Of a DNA stretch of 45,647 bases, positions 1 through 9,160 are shown one piece after another (positions within the stretch are counted from its first letter, which is position 1; every line of letters begins with the position of its first letter). A program made the position numbers and the translations under genes. The stretch comes from Anaerolineales bacterium (GTDB lineage Bacteria; Chloroflexota; Anaerolineae; Anaerolineales; UBA11858), in assembly GCA_018335275.1 (NCBI GenBank), contig JAGXKM010000008.1:1-45647 (forward strand), read 5' to 3'. The notes beneath the pieces are model-generated. The model saw nothing but the letters and a program-made list of their open reading frames with translations. It searched no databases and had not been told where the DNA came from.

Positions 1-223
1 TCACTTGAGTGATGGGGATGACATCGTCTTTCCACTTCAACCGCTTTTCCTGGCTGTCAAGACTCGGTTTGTTAAAGAGCGTGATCCGATCGTATATGAC
101 TCTGCCCTGGAGTTGAGGGGAAAGGTTTCTGAATGATTTAAATTGGGTACCCATCAGTCCCAGGAGTCCCGCTCCACTGACATTAATAAAATCTTTTCGA
201 CTGAAGGTCTCTTTGTGAGTCAT
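1..223 (-). CDS. N-terminal fragment of a Tat-type exported protein, probably a second L,D-transpeptidase
   Basis: The frame is open from an ATG at 223 to the left edge, giving 74 residues with no stop. The N-terminus (MTHKETFSRKDFINVSGAG) looks like a twin-arginine signal in which the second arginine is lysine, followed by a short hydrophobic stretch (GAGLLGLMG). The mature part begins with RVIYDRITLFNKPS, which resembles the SH3-like region that precedes the YkuD domain in Chloroflexota L,D-transpeptidases. The start lies 6 bases after the stop of the upstream L,D-transpeptidase, so it is the third gene of the same cell-wall operon. The catalytic domain is outside the window, so the enzyme assignment is inference from context and the short N-terminal resemblance. 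Confidence 0.55.
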   Translation of the reverse strand, partial: MTHKETFSRKDFINVSGAGLLGLMGTQFKSFRNLSPQLQGRVIYDRITLFNKPSLDSQEKRLKWKDDVIPITQV

Positions 224-229
224 AAGGGC

Positions 230-1222
230 TCAGTAATGAATGTTTACCACGGTCCCCACGGAAGCCCATTGGAATGCCCATCGGGCATCCGGAGTGCGGA
301 GATTTACGCAGCCGTGGCTCATAGGGGTGCCGAAGTTATTATGCCAATAGGTGCCGTGGATGGCGTACCCCCTGTAATAATACATGGTGTAAGGCACGTT
401 CGGCAGGTAGTAACCCGGTCCTGCCATGTGGTCGTAACGGAGCTTAACATAAATCCGATATCTTCCCGGAAGGGTGGGAGTCAGCCAGGTCCCAGTGGAG
501 ACGACGAACGTTTTCACGAGTCTCGTTCCCTGGTATGCGCGCAGCCTCTGTTGGGAAAGGTCTAAATCAAACCAGCGTTCATTTGAATAAACACCTGCGG
601 GTAAGATGGAGTTCCTGTTCGCTGGCGTAGGTATTTTCGTTTTCGTTGGCTTGGGTGTGATGGTGGGAGTGTTGGTCGGGGTCGGGGTGGGAGTGGGTGT
701 GTATGTCGCTGTGGGCGTAGGGGTGTAGGTCGCTTTTTGTAAGGGGGCCTGGCTTTCCCGGGTGGATGGATGGGGCGTGTGTAAGGGAGCCTGCAGGGCG
801 GATGAGAATTCTGGAGTCCACAGCCATACCAGGACCCCGATCACCAGGATCAAGATGCTGATTGACCAGGGAAGGAAATGGGGTCGATTTTTGATCAGGG
901 CGTCTTTGGAAATCGCCAGGGAGAAAGGTTTGTTTCCTGATCGCTGAGATTGGGGGTCAGATCGCAGGCGCTTTGCCGCCCAGTGCATTCCCTTTCGGGC
1001 GCGTTTACTGGATGGGTTGATTTGCAAAACCTTTTTCAAATAGGCAGCGCTTGCATAGGGTGAGGAAATGGAAGCCAGGTAAAGCCACGGTTCTTCGTGG
1101 TCAGGGGCGTGCTTGGCTGCCTCCCACGCTTTTCTGCGGGCAGATTGTTTATCACCTCTTTTCAGTGCCTCTCTTGCCTCTTGCAGGGCCTCCAAGGCAG
1201 GCTCAGGTAAGGGAGTTCTCAT
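230..1222 (-). CDS. L,D-transpeptidase (YkuD family) with N-terminal helical domain and Thr-Pro linker
   Basis: This 330-residue protein should form 3-3 peptidoglycan cross-links or attach proteins to the wall outside the membrane. Residues 1-90 form a cytoplasmic helical, TPR-like domain. Residues 117-136 are a single membrane helix. Residues 163-200 are a Thr/Pro-rich linker, and residues 215-330 are the YkuD catalytic domain. The catalytic signature is clear: His289 in AIHGTYW, then SHGCVNLR with His303 and nucleophile Cys305. It lies 3 bases after the amidase stop and 6 bases before the next start, so the three genes are probably one transcript. A cytoplasmic TPR-like domain on a wall enzyme is unusual for the family in general and suggests an inside partner. 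The family call is secure; the substrate is not known. Confidence 0.93.
   Translation of the reverse strand: MRTPLPEPALEALQEAREALKRGDKQSARRKAWEAAKHAPDHEEPWLYLASISSPYASAAYLKKVLQINPSSKRARKGMHWAAKRLRSDPQSQRSGNKPFSLAISKDALIKNRPHFLPWSISILILVIGVLVWLWTPEFSSALQAPLHTPHPSTRESQAPLQKATYTPTPTATYTPTPTPTPTNTPTITPKPTKTKIPTPANRNSILPAGVYSNERWFDLDLSQQRLRAYQGTRLVKTFVVSTGTWLTPTLPGRYRIYVKLRYDHMAGPGYYLPNVPYTMYYYRGYAIHGTYWHNNFGTPMSHGCVNLRTPDARWAFQWASVGTVVNIHY
623..733 (-). repeat. Thr-Pro repeat linker in the L,D-transpeptidase gene
   Basis: The coding strand runs through degenerate ACNCCN hexamers that encode TPTPTPTP-type sequence. It is a flexible wall-spanning spacer between membrane helix and catalytic domain. 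A similar tract ends the penicillin-binding protein at 8941-9120. Confidence 0.85.
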
Positions 1223-1225
1223 GGT

Positions 1226-2011
1226 TTATTGACCTGGGGAAATTTCCTCACGGTTCAGGAAACATAATATGCCTTCTGCGATGCCCTGGGCTACTTTATC
1301 AGGCTCTTTTGTCAATAATATCCGGTCCTGATTCATAAAACCTGTCTCAATGATCACAGCCGGTGTGTTCGGATGAACTTCTTTGAAGGCATGATAGCTG
1401 GTCATGTCCACGGTCGTTTGATCGATGAATGATAAAGCGGTGGCATTTGCATACCTATTTTTCATGCAGGCGGTGAGCCGGGCAGCTTGCTCAGGGCGTT
1501 TGTTTTCGACGGTCTCCGCGATCTTAAATCCTGAAGCTTCATTGGGTAAATATTGGCATGTGTCCGCGTGAATGGATATCAGGGCATTTGCCATATATTC
1601 ATTAAGCTGATCGTCATATTCCTTCAGTAAATCCACTTCTACTCCCTCCGATTGAAGGAGTTGACGGGTTAGTTCTGCGACATTGTAATTGATGTCCACT
1701 TCCCGGTGACCGCCTAGACTATCGGGACAGATTGCGCCAGAATCGTGCCCCCAGTGGCCGACCACAATTCCCACGTGAAAGGCTGAATCCGGGGTAGGGG
1801 AAAGAGCGGGAAATCGCGCCTGTTCACTTTCCGGTTGGAAAGGAAGGCTGATCCCGGTTGAGGGCCAGGTCGTAAAAAGGGTCGCGGTGAAGACCGCTAC
1901 CAAAGAAACCGCGAATATGCCCTTGATTGTGGAGAGGAATATGTTCTCTGTGGATGTTTTTGTGTTCTGATCGGCTTGTGTTTTCATGATTATTTTGTCA
2001 GGGATTGTCAT
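1226..2011 (-). CDS. N-acetylmuramoyl-L-alanine amidase (Amidase_3 family), membrane-anchored
   Basis: This 261-residue zinc amidase should cleave the bond between muramic acid and the stem peptide of peptidoglycan. Residues 29-48 are a signal anchor, followed by a short spacer and an Amidase_3 domain at about 79-253. The zinc ligands are visible as His86 (VVGHWGHDSG), Glu104 (HREVDINYN) and His148 (SIHAD), with catalytic Glu222 (VIIETGFMN). The fold lacks a wall-binding domain. The start at 2011 has only a weak ribosome site; an internal ATG eight codons later (MKTQADQ) is an alternative. It is the first gene of a minus-strand operon with two L,D-transpeptidase-like genes, which supports a role in wall remodelling. 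Confidence 0.92.
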   Translation of the reverse strand: MTIPDKIIMKTQADQNTKTSTENIFLSTIKGIFAVSLVAVFTATLFTTWPSTGISLPFQPESEQARFPALSPTPDSAFHVGIVVGHWGHDSGAICPDSLGGHREVDINYNVAELTRQLLQSEGVEVDLLKEYDDQLNEYMANALISIHADTCQYLPNEASGFKIAETVENKRPEQAARLTACMKNRYANATALSFIDQTTVDMTSYHAFKEVHPNTPAVIIETGFMNQDRILLTKEPDKVAQGIAEGILCFLNREEISPGQ

Positions 2012-2034
2012 CCTAACGCTCGTTTATCTTCCCT

Positions 2035-2063
2035 ATTTTACCTCAAAGTACCTCAAGAGTTAA
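2035..2063 (-). promoter_or_regulatory. Candidate promoter of the amidase/L,D-transpeptidase operon with tandem repeats in the spacer
   Basis: On the minus strand TTAACT (2058-2063) and TAAAAT (2035-2040) are separated by 17 bases. The spacer and its edge contain two copies of TTGAGGTA exactly 10 bases apart (2049-2056 and 2039-2046), one helical turn. This spacing is typical of an operator for a regulator that binds one face of the DNA. Judged by eye only. Confidence 0.45.
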
Positions 2064-2072
2064 TTTTATCAC

Positions 2073-2101
2073 TTGTCTTCAGCTGCTTACTCTCATAGGA
2101 T
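2073..2101 (+). promoter_or_regulatory. Candidate promoter of the AMMECR1-domain gene
   Basis: TTGTCT (2073-2078) and TAGGAT (2096-2101) are 17 bases apart, pointing rightwards and divergent from the amidase promoter. The predicted start near 2108 leaves a leader of about 115 bases that contains the hairpin at 2123-2165. Confidence 0.4.
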
Positions 2102-2122
2102 ATTAATAAATTCGTTATGATG

Positions 2123-2165
2123 AAGGGATCCGATTTTTAAATCGATTTCATCCGGATCCCTTTTT
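2123..2165 (+). terminator. Intrinsic-terminator-like hairpin upstream of the AMMECR1-domain gene
   Basis: A perfect 10-bp stem pairs 2123-2132 (AAGGGATCCG) with 2153-2162, has a 20-base loop, and is followed by a T run (2161-2165). There is no plus-strand gene immediately upstream to terminate, and the hairpin sits between a candidate promoter and the next start codon. It may therefore be a leader attenuator, or it may simply block read-through into the gene. Confidence 0.5.
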
Positions 2166-2224
2166 AGAGGATAGGTGCATCTTCATGAACCCAGTTTCGT
2201 TGCCCTGCCTCAGGTATATGTAAT

Positions 2225-2818
2225 ATGTGCAAGAATATGACCATTGAATTGTCCCGGGAAGACAAAAAGATGCTTTTGAAGATCGCCCGGGAGGCGATCC
2301 AAAAAAAAGCCCGGGATGAAAAGATTCCTGTCCTGGAGGTGGATTCATTTGCCCCTCCCTTGAGGAAAAAGAGAGCCAGTTTTGTGACCCTGACAAAACG
2401 GGGAGCTCTGAGGGGATGTATTGGGACATTGGAAGCTGAACAGCCTTTGGTGGAGGATGTCCAGGTTCGAGCTCTGGCAGCTGCCTTCCACGATTTTCGG
2501 TTCCCCCCAGTGAGCGCGGAAGAGATCGAGGAGATCACGATCGAGGTTTCCGTGCTCACGAAACCACGCACCCTGGATTACGAATCCCCGGAGGATTTAG
2601 TCCATGAGCTGGAACCGGGCCTGGACGGCGTTGTCCTCAGCGACGGCCACCACAAAGCCACCTTTTTACCCCAGGTCTGGGATAAACTGCAGGATGTGGA
2701 GACCTTTCTAAGCCGTTTGTGTTACAAAATGGGGGTCAAACCGGATCTGTGGCAGGGAAAAAAACTGGATGTGAAAATCTACCGGGTCATAAAATGCAGC
2801 GAGGACGATCTATTCTAG
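2225..2818 (+). CDS. AMMECR1-domain protein
   Basis: This 197-residue protein is one AMMECR1 domain, a small fold found in all three domains of life; its bacterial role is not established. The diagnostic LRGCIGTLE motif is present at about residues 61-69, followed by PLVEDVQVRALAAAFHD and a PPVSAEEIEEITIEVSVL segment, both typical of the family. Length and order match stand-alone bacterial members. ATG codons at 2225 and 2237 are both possible; a weak AGG-containing site favours the first. Its last 9 bases overlap the end of the convergent gene at 2810-5203. No neighbour suggests a function. Confidence 0.9.
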   Translation: MCKNMTIELSREDKKMLLKIAREAIQKKARDEKIPVLEVDSFAPPLRKKRASFVTLTKRGALRGCIGTLEAEQPLVEDVQVRALAAAFHDFRFPPVSAEEIEEITIEVSVLTKPRTLDYESPEDLVHELEPGLDGVVLSDGHHKATFLPQVWDKLQDVETFLSRLCYKMGVKPDLWQGKKLDVKIYRVIKCSEDDLF

Positions 2819-5203
2819 GCGGACGAGTGTTTGGTTTGGATCTTCGATAACTGTCTTTTGGCTGCCAATGAATTCCAGGGTCGTTTTTTCCTTCTCATGG
2901 ATCACCGTCAAACCGCGGTATTCAAGTTGAACTGTCCAGGGAAAAGGGTTCCCCCATCGAATAAAGACTTCGTGATTGTTTTGGATATCAACCCCTAACA
3001 CCTTGAGAAAGAACCCGATCGGCACAGCTCCCGTGATCCGGTACGGTTGACCTATCCCTTTTCCCGATTTTGAGTCGTACGCGCCGAAAAATGACTTGCT
3101 GTTGGACAGGTTTTTGATGATCACCTTCATGACATTCTGGAAAAGCTCTGCCGCCAATGTCTGGGCCCCGTAAGACAGGAGTCCCTCCCCGATCATGCTG
3201 TTCCAGGAGGGGAGGAAGGTGGGGTTTTTCGGCTTGACGCCGGATCGGAGTCCATAGGATCCCCAAAATGACTCCTCCGACCCAATCTTGCTTTGGATGA
3301 GCCTTTGGGCTTGTTCCGGGAGGGCAGTTCTGGAGCACAGGGGAAGCAAGAGCAGGATGTCATCCGTCTGAAAATTCGCCGTCTCGACGCTGATCATTAC
3401 ATCCTCAGCGAGGTTGTAGGAGACGACATATTCCAGGTAGGTGTAAAGGTGTTTGCTCGTCGCCCTTCCCCGATTTTGATTCCAATAAATTTCATGGCTG
3501 GGAATGTTTTCCACCCAGTGTTTGTGGTCTTCCCCCTCTCCGTGGAGAAAGATCTTGGTCCTCGGAGACAGCGGGTGGGGGCTTTGGAAATGAAGAACCA
3601 GCCGGGATGGGTGAGCAAGCTTTTTCTTGAGGATCATTAAACCCGACCCTTGCCCTTTTTGTAACTCCTCGCCTGCAGGAAAATGGTGGGAGGACCGGTC
3701 CCAGCGTTGGTATTGGGCCTGTTCAGCGCTCCAGGATCTGTGGATGAAGTCCGTTAAAGCCTTTTTCCGGTTCTGCCACATTTGGACAGATTCTTTTTCT
3801 TGAATCCGGTCACATATCTCAAGAAGAGTATCTATTTCAGCGATGAGCAGAGCGCACAACGCCGGGGATTCTGCATAGGGAATATGAGGGAAGTGAAACC
3901 AGCCGTCACGCCCGGGGTTCGCGGGGTGTGCGCTGCATTCCACCTGGCGAACGCGGGACCATTCAGGAGCTCTATCTGCGTCCCGATCCTGTTCTTTGCT
4001 GAACCATAAGTCCAGGTAACCGGCCAATGCCGGGAAAACGCTTTCCAGGTATGCGAGGTCTTGGTTTTCTTTAAACACGTTCCAGGCTAAACGCAGCAAG
4101 AATGGGGATGCTAATAAGTCAACGTCTTCTTTACCGGGAGGGCTTCGAAAGGGCACAAACCCTTTTTCTTTCTGACCGTCTAAGAAGGGGGTAAGGAGGG
4201 ATTCCAGGAGGGCAGGAGAACCTGGACTGATCAGATCTGCGAGAAAAACGGATTCTAAGGCCGTGAGGCCCGCCTCTTCAGATGGGAGGTTTTTTCCGGG
4301 GTCGTTGTCAGGTACGCGGTCGAGATCAAGGCGCCTGTCTTGAAAGGTATAAGGTCCCTTTTCATCTCTGTCGGAAACCGATCCAAAGCCCAGTTTTTGT
4401 GACAATGCGCAGGCCACGTCCCACATGGGTTCTCCGGTGTAGATCTGCAGCTGTCCCTCCCAGAGGTTTTCTGCGCGGGCAAAAGCCCCCTCCCAGTTTC
4501 TCTCCATCATGGATTGGGTGAGTTGAAAAGATTCCTCCAGGCTGTTCAGGTTGGAGGAAACCCAGCGAAATGTCTCCGATCCCTGGGGAGGAAGGTTGAT
4601 CTCTAAAGATAGATTTGGAAAAACCCCCGTTCCTTCTCGGGGCCCACCGCTGAGGAAGAGAAGGGGATGCAAATTTCCGGATTGCCCGGACAGGACGGTT
4701 CGCCCTTCCACCCTGTTCGCCTTCATAGACTGTCCTCCTCCCAGCGGGTGAAGGACGGCAGCCAGGTGGAATTGGAAACGTTGATTTTCTGGGCGGGTGT
4801 TGGTTATTGTGAATGCACCCGCTGATGCCTGACGTTCCGGGATCCAGTAAGACGCGCTGGCCTGGAGGCCTTTCCAGGGTTTAAAAGATATTTCTAAGAG
4901 ATTCGTGGTGAAGGAGTGAATGAGGGGAGGGGAGTAAAAATTATCAGGATTCCGGACTTCGTATTCTTCCGTTTTGAAGATGGGAAAAATTTGGTAAGCA
5001 TGAGATTGCAAACCAAATCGAGTCAGAAAGGTCAAGGCAGGAGGTTGGACGTTCTGTGAGGTCAAGAACCAGATATGGTCTTCCGGGAAGGAAATTCGAT
5101 TTAAACGGGGGTCAGCGCTGAGGGGAACACCCCCCAGAGCGTTTAGTTCTATTTGCCAGTCTCTCATGATCTGCATTGTAAGGGTTGTATCCGGTTCGGT
5201 CAA
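2810..5203 (-). CDS. Putative glycoside hydrolase with (alpha/alpha)6-type domain
   Basis: This 797-residue protein has no signal peptide and is probably cytoplasmic. Residues 1-250 look like a beta-sandwich, with alternating strands and aromatic pairs around SASYWIPERQASAGAFTI. The rest is helical with repeated Trp-rich helix ends, as in six-hairpin glycosidases (GH15, GH63, MGH1-like debranching enzymes). The segment with NSMIGEGLLSYG, a Gly-rich turn FGAYDSKSGKG and a late TGAVPIGFFLKVLGV also fits such toroids. I cannot point to the catalytic acid and base with certainty, so family and substrate remain open; an alpha-glucan is a guess. It stands alone, convergent with the AMMECR1 gene and divergent from the penicillin-binding protein gene. 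Confidence 0.6.
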   Translation of the reverse strand: MTEPDTTLTMQIMRDWQIELNALGGVPLSADPRLNRISFPEDHIWFLTSQNVQPPALTFLTRFGLQSHAYQIFPIFKTEEYEVRNPDNFYSPPLIHSFTTNLLEISFKPWKGLQASASYWIPERQASAGAFTITNTRPENQRFQFHLAAVLHPLGGGQSMKANRVEGRTVLSGQSGNLHPLLFLSGGPREGTGVFPNLSLEINLPPQGSETFRWVSSNLNSLEESFQLTQSMMERNWEGAFARAENLWEGQLQIYTGEPMWDVACALSQKLGFGSVSDRDEKGPYTFQDRRLDLDRVPDNDPGKNLPSEEAGLTALESVFLADLISPGSPALLESLLTPFLDGQKEKGFVPFRSPPGKEDVDLLASPFLLRLAWNVFKENQDLAYLESVFPALAGYLDLWFSKEQDRDADRAPEWSRVRQVECSAHPANPGRDGWFHFPHIPYAESPALCALLIAEIDTLLEICDRIQEKESVQMWQNRKKALTDFIHRSWSAEQAQYQRWDRSSHHFPAGEELQKGQGSGLMILKKKLAHPSRLVLHFQSPHPLSPRTKIFLHGEGEDHKHWVENIPSHEIYWNQNRGRATSKHLYTYLEYVVSYNLAEDVMISVETANFQTDDILLLLPLCSRTALPEQAQRLIQSKIGSEESFWGSYGLRSGVKPKNPTFLPSWNSMIGEGLLSYGAQTLAAELFQNVMKVIIKNLSNSKSFFGAYDSKSGKGIGQPYRITGAVPIGFFLKVLGVDIQNNHEVFIRWGNPFPWTVQLEYRGLTVIHEKEKTTLEFIGSQKTVIEDPNQTLVRLE

Positions 5204-5348
5204 TCGTAAGGGTCTTAGTGAGAGTAGAATGGATGAGATGCCCTTTTCAGGGGGGTCTTTTGGCGTTAAAATTGCACCTTTACAAATCCCCTTCCAGTTC
5301 AGAGAATGACCGAATCCGAGGGTATTGTGTGCTAGAATTAGCTCATGA

Positions 5349-5378
5349 TTGTGAACGACTACTTGGCCAAAGTATAGG
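5349..5378 (+). promoter_or_regulatory. Candidate promoter of the penicillin-binding protein gene
   Basis: TTGTGA (5349-5354) and TATAGG (5373-5378) are 18 bases apart. The predicted transcript would begin about 7 bases before the ATG at 5393, and no ribosome-binding site is seen there, so the mRNA may be nearly leaderless. Confidence 0.35.
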
Positions 5379-5392
5379 CACGGCAGCTACTT

Positions 5393-8300
5393 ATGACAGA
5401 GAAAAATCAAGAATCCCCTCAAGATCCCCGGAAGCGCTTCAAAGAACTCCTTGATAAAGTTGAAAAATCAGAGGAAGAAGCGCAAAAACTTGCTAAACAG
5501 ATGGAAGATAATGAGGCCGAAGGTGACGAGACCCGGACGGGAGATCAGGAAGCAGGGCATGAGGATAAGGATATGACCCCTTCCTCGCCGCCTGGAGAAT
5601 CCCTTTCCCGGCCCGGAGAAGACCCTGCGGTAAAAGGGGAGGAGCCACCTGAAGGGGTGAGGGAGGAGATCCCTGCTGCGGAGCAGGACACGGCGGATCG
5701 AATGCAGGAAGATGGGGAACCAGGGCCCGGGCAGGCACCTGCCGGGAGCGAAGAAATCCGGGAGTCGGAGCCCGGTATCACAGAAGAAGAGGACCCGTCC
5801 ATAAAGGGCGAATATGAGGGCTTAGTCGAGGAAGATATTCCCCCGGGAGAGGAAAGCCCAACCGACCATGAAGCGGGCAATCCCGCTCCGGACCAGGGAA
5901 GGGAGGGGGCAGTGGAAGAGGAGGATCCTTCTCTCCGGAAGACGATCTATTTTGAGGACACGCCCTCGAAACCACCTTCCTGGGTGGAATCTCCAGGCGT
6001 AAAGGAGCAGGGGAGCCTCAACGGTGCCGGGGATGAGTTCCCTGAACCTGGAGAAACGAAGGTCATAAAGGAACCAGACCCTCCGCCCAGATTGGAAGAA
6101 ACACCGCCACCGCCCCTGGGTGAAACGCCTCATACACCTCCGCCTGCCCTGGACACGCGGGGGATGCCCCTCCCCAGGCGTATGGATGAGCCCCAGCAGA
6201 AAGGGAAGGAGACTGCCTCGCAGGCGCTGCCTGCGGAGCCCGGGGAGGTTTCCCCGCTGGCCCAAAAGTGGAAAGGTTTCAAGCGCTGGTGGACCTCTTC
6301 AGGTCCGGGAAGCTGGAACTGGAGCCGGGGCCTGGGTTGTTTCCTGCGGATGGCTGTGATCAGCGCCTTTGTTTTCGTCATCCTGGCCATTGTTCTGGGT
6401 TCCTTTGGCATGTATCATTACAATCGGGTTGCCAGCAGCTTGCCTGATGTGGATAACCTGCGGGAGCAAGCCGCCCAATTTGAGACCACCCGCATCCTGG
6501 ACAGGGAAGGGGGGGAGTTATATGAGATCCTGGACCCGAATGCGGGGCGCAGGACCTATGTTCCTTTAGAGGAGATCTCGCCTTACCTGGTGGCAGCGAC
6601 GATCGCCACAGAGGATTCCCATTTTTACAGCCACCCGGGATATGATATCTTTGCCATCGCCCGGGCATTTTGGTCAAATCTGGTCAGCGATGAGATCGTC
6701 TCCGGCGCTTCCACGATCACCCAGCAGCTGACCCGGATCCTGCTTTTTTCCCCGGAAGAACGCACGCGCCAGACCTACACCCGTAAGCTCCGGGAGGCGA
6801 TCCTCGCCGCGGAAATCACCCGGCGGTACTCCAAGGATGAAATCCTCGAACTCTATTTAAATGAAATCTATTACGGCAATCTGTCCTACGGAGTGGAGGC
6901 GGCTGCGGAGACGTATTTCAGAACCTCCGCAAAGAAACTTGATCTAGCGCAGGCCTCCTTTTTAGCCGGGATCCCTCAACTTCCCTCCATCTATGATATT
7001 TATACGAACCGGGAATTGACGTTGAACCGCCACGAGCAGGTCCTGGTTTCCATGTATCAGGCCAGCCAGGAACAGGGATGCATTTATGTCAGCAACAACC
7101 AGCAGGGGATATGCATCAGCGCGGGGGATGCTGCCAGCGCCGCTGAAAAAATTCAGGAATATGAGTTCAAAGCGCCTCAGGGTGAGATGCGGTACCCGCA
7201 CTGGGTGAATTACGTCCGCTCTCTGCTGGAAGACCGCTATGAGGCCCAGACCATTTACCGTTCCGGGTTCACAGTTCACACCACACTTGATCCCACCCTG
7301 CAGGACACGGCCCAGGAAGTTGTCCGGGAAAAGATTGACAGCCTGGATGACAGGCACCGGGTATCGAATGGGGCTTTGGTGGCCATGGAACCCTCCTCCG
7401 GGGAGATCCTGGCCATGGTGGGCTCCGCGAATTTCAATAATGAGGAGATTGAGGGAGAGATCAACATGGCTCTCAGGCCCCGCCAACCGGGGTCAGCGAT
7501 CAAACCTCTTACGTATCTGGCGTCCTTTGAAGAGGGCTGGACACCCGCCACCTTGATCTGGGATGTGCCCTCGGAATTCCCTCCCTCAGGAGATCCAAAC
7601 GACCCCCGCCCGCCCTACAAACCGGTGAACTATGACGAGCGCTTTCATGGTCCGGTCACCGTGCGGGACGCGCTCGCCAATTCGTACAATGTGCCCGCGG
7701 TGAAGACCCTGGATTTTGTGGGCATTTATGATGATCCCTCGACACCGGAAGAAGAAGGGCTGGTGCCCTTTGCGCGCCGGATGGGGATCAGTACGTTTAA
7801 TCGGGATGATTACGGCCTGTCCCTGACATTAGGAGGGGGAGAGGTCACGCTCAGGGAATTGACCGCTGCCTATGCGACGATGGCCAACGGCGGGCGGCAG
7901 ATTCCCCCAGTGGTGATCACGAAAATCGAAGATTATCAGGGAAATGTGGTTTATGAGCATCAAACCCCGAGCGGGGAGCAGATCATCAGGCCCGAGCATG
8001 CTTTCCTGATCTCCTCTATCCTCTCCGACAACGAAGCCCGCACGCCCGCGTTCGGGCCCAATTCCGTCCTGAACCTGCCCTTCCAGGCGGCAGCAAAGAC
8101 AGGGACGACGAATGATTTTCGAGACAATTGGACCATGGGGTACACACCGGACCTGGCGGTTGGGGTCTGGGTAGGGAACGCGGATTACACGCCCATGCAG
8201 GACACAAGCGGTTTGACCGGCGCGGCTCCCATCTGGGCGGCGTTCATGAATCGGGCCATGCAGGAAGTCACCGGTGGGAACCCCACGCCCTTTGTGAAAC

Positions 8301-9130
8301 CCGCAGGGGTGGTAGAGCGGGTGATCTGCGCCATCTCCGGCACGTTCCCCTCCAAATACTGCCCCCGACAGCGGAGTGAATATTTCGCCGGCGACCAACT
8401 GCCCGAACCTGCCGAAGAGGATTTATGGAAGGAAGTCGAAATCGATACCTGGACGAGGGAGTTAGCGTCCGCGGCATGCTCCCGGTACACGAAGGAAGAA
8501 GTGGGGTTGAATGTGGATGACCCCTGGGCAGTTGAGTGGGTCAAGAACACGTCCAAAGGCGAGCAGTGGGCGAAAAGCATGGGGTTCAGCAAGGATCCCT
8601 ACATCGTACGCGACAAGGTCTGTTCCCAGAACGACCCCCGGCCGATCATCGAATTCGCCTCCCCCCGCCAGGATGATGTGATTTCCTCCAGCGAGTTGCA
8701 GATCTTCGCCAAGGTGGACGCCACAGGGAAGTTCAAGGAATTTAAGCTGCAGTACGGGTTGGGCAAGGACCCCGTCCAGTGGGATACGTTGACGAACCGC
8801 AACAACCCGGTCTCCCAGACCGCTGAAATCTATTCCTGGGATGTGAGCGAGATCTCCTCCGGCTGGGTGACCCTGCGCGTGTATATGAAGAGCACGGAGG
8901 GGGGATACGCGGAAAAGCGAATTCACCTCAATATGCAGGTGCCCACGCCCACCCCGACGCCCACGCCCACTCCGACGCCGACTCCCACGCCCACCCTCAC
9001 GCCGACCCCCACACCGACCCTGACACCCACCTCCACTCCCACGCCGACGCCCACAGCGACCCCCACTGCCACCGATACGCCGACGCCCACATTTACGCCG
9101 ACTCCTTCTCCTACTCCTAGTTCTACCTAA
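5393..9130 (+). CDS. Class A penicillin-binding protein (PBP1A type): transglycosylase-transpeptidase
   Basis: This 1245-residue membrane enzyme polymerises glycan strands and cross-links them. Residues 1-305 are a very acidic, proline-rich disordered region, and residues about 319-343 are the membrane helix. A GT51 glycosyltransferase follows, with catalytic Glu407 in [12 protein letters not shown] and the GASTITQQL motif from residue 438. The transpeptidase has all three motifs: Ser701-x-x-Lys704 (GSAIKPL), SYN at 764-766 and KTG at 902-904. After it come an Ig-like beta domain (about 1090-1182) and a Thr-Pro tail from about 1183 to the end. The cytoplasmic acidic leader of about 300 residues is much longer than usual. 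The enzyme call is certain; the role of the two disordered ends is inference. Confidence 0.97.
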   Translation: MTEKNQESPQDPRKRFKELLDKVEKSEEEAQKLAKQMEDNEAEGDETRTGDQEAGHEDKDMTPSSPPGESLSRPGEDPAVKGEEPPEGVREEIPAAEQDTADRMQEDGEPGPGQAPAGSEEIRESEPGITEEEDPSIKGEYEGLVEEDIPPGEESPTDHEAGNPAPDQGREGAVEEEDPSLRKTIYFEDTPSKPPSWVESPGVKEQGSLNGAGDEFPEPGETKVIKEPDPPPRLEETPPPPLGETPHTPPPALDTRGMPLPRRMDEPQQKGKETASQALPAEPGEVSPLAQKWKGFKRWWTSSGPGSWNWSRGLGCFLRMAVISAFVFVILAIVLGSFGMYHYNRVASSLPDVDNLREQAAQFETTRILDREGGELYEILDPNAGRRTYVPLEEISPYLVAATIATEDSHFYSHPGYDIFAIARAFWSNLVSDEIVSGASTITQQLTRILLFSPEERTRQTYTRKLREAILAAEITRRYSKDEILELYLNEIYYGNLSYGVEAAAETYFRTSAKKLDLAQASFLAGIPQLPSIYDIYTNRELTLNRHEQVLVSMYQASQEQGCIYVSNNQQGICISAGDAASAAEKIQEYEFKAPQGEMRYPHWVNYVRSLLEDRYEAQTIYRSGFTVHTTLDPTLQDTAQEVVREKIDSLDDRHRVSNGALVAMEPSSGEILAMVGSANFNNEEIEGEINMALRPRQPGSAIKPLTYLASFEEGWTPATLIWDVPSEFPPSGDPNDPRPPYKPVNYDERFHGPVTVRDALANSYNVPAVKTLDFVGIYDDPSTPEEEGLVPFARRMGISTFNRDDYGLSLTLGGGEVTLRELTAAYATMANGGRQIPPVVITKIEDYQGNVVYEHQTPSGEQIIRPEHAFLISSILSDNEARTPAFGPNSVLNLPFQAAAKTGTTNDFRDNWTMGYTPDLAVGVWVGNADYTPMQDTSGLTGAAPIWAAFMNRAMQEVTGGNPTPFVKPAGVVERVICAISGTFPSKYCPRQRSEYFAGDQLPEPAEEDLWKEVEIDTWTRELASAACSRYTKEEVGLNVDDPWAVEWVKNTSKGEQWAKSMGFSKDPYIVRDKVCSQNDPRPIIEFASPRQDDVISSSELQIFAKVDATGKFKEFKLQYGLGKDPVQWDTLTNRNNPVSQTAEIYSWDVSEISSGWVTLRVYMKSTEGGYAEKRIHLNMQVPTPTPTPTPTPTPTPTPTLTPTPTPTLTPTSTPTPTPTATPTATDTPTPTFTPTPSPTPSST
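8941..9120 (+). repeat. Degenerate hexamer repeat encoding the Thr-Pro tail of the penicillin-binding protein
   Basis: The region is built of CCCACN/CCGACN units reading TPTPTP with occasional Leu, Ser, Ala or Phe. It forms the last 60 or so residues of the protein, outside the membrane. Such tracts vary in length between strains, and tandem units can collapse in assembly. Confidence 0.85.
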
Positions 9131-9160
9131 ACAAGTAGAGGATGCAGCAGAGGTTGTCCA

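Noticed and set aside
143-565. Plus-strand frame across the L,D-transpeptidase gene
   Set aside because: It lies opposite two real minus-strand genes, including the YkuD active site, and has no protein-like features.
8941-9120. Repeat array that could be mistaken for CRISPR or a minisatellite
   Set aside because: The units are short degenerate hexamers in frame with a Thr-Pro tail; there are no spacers.
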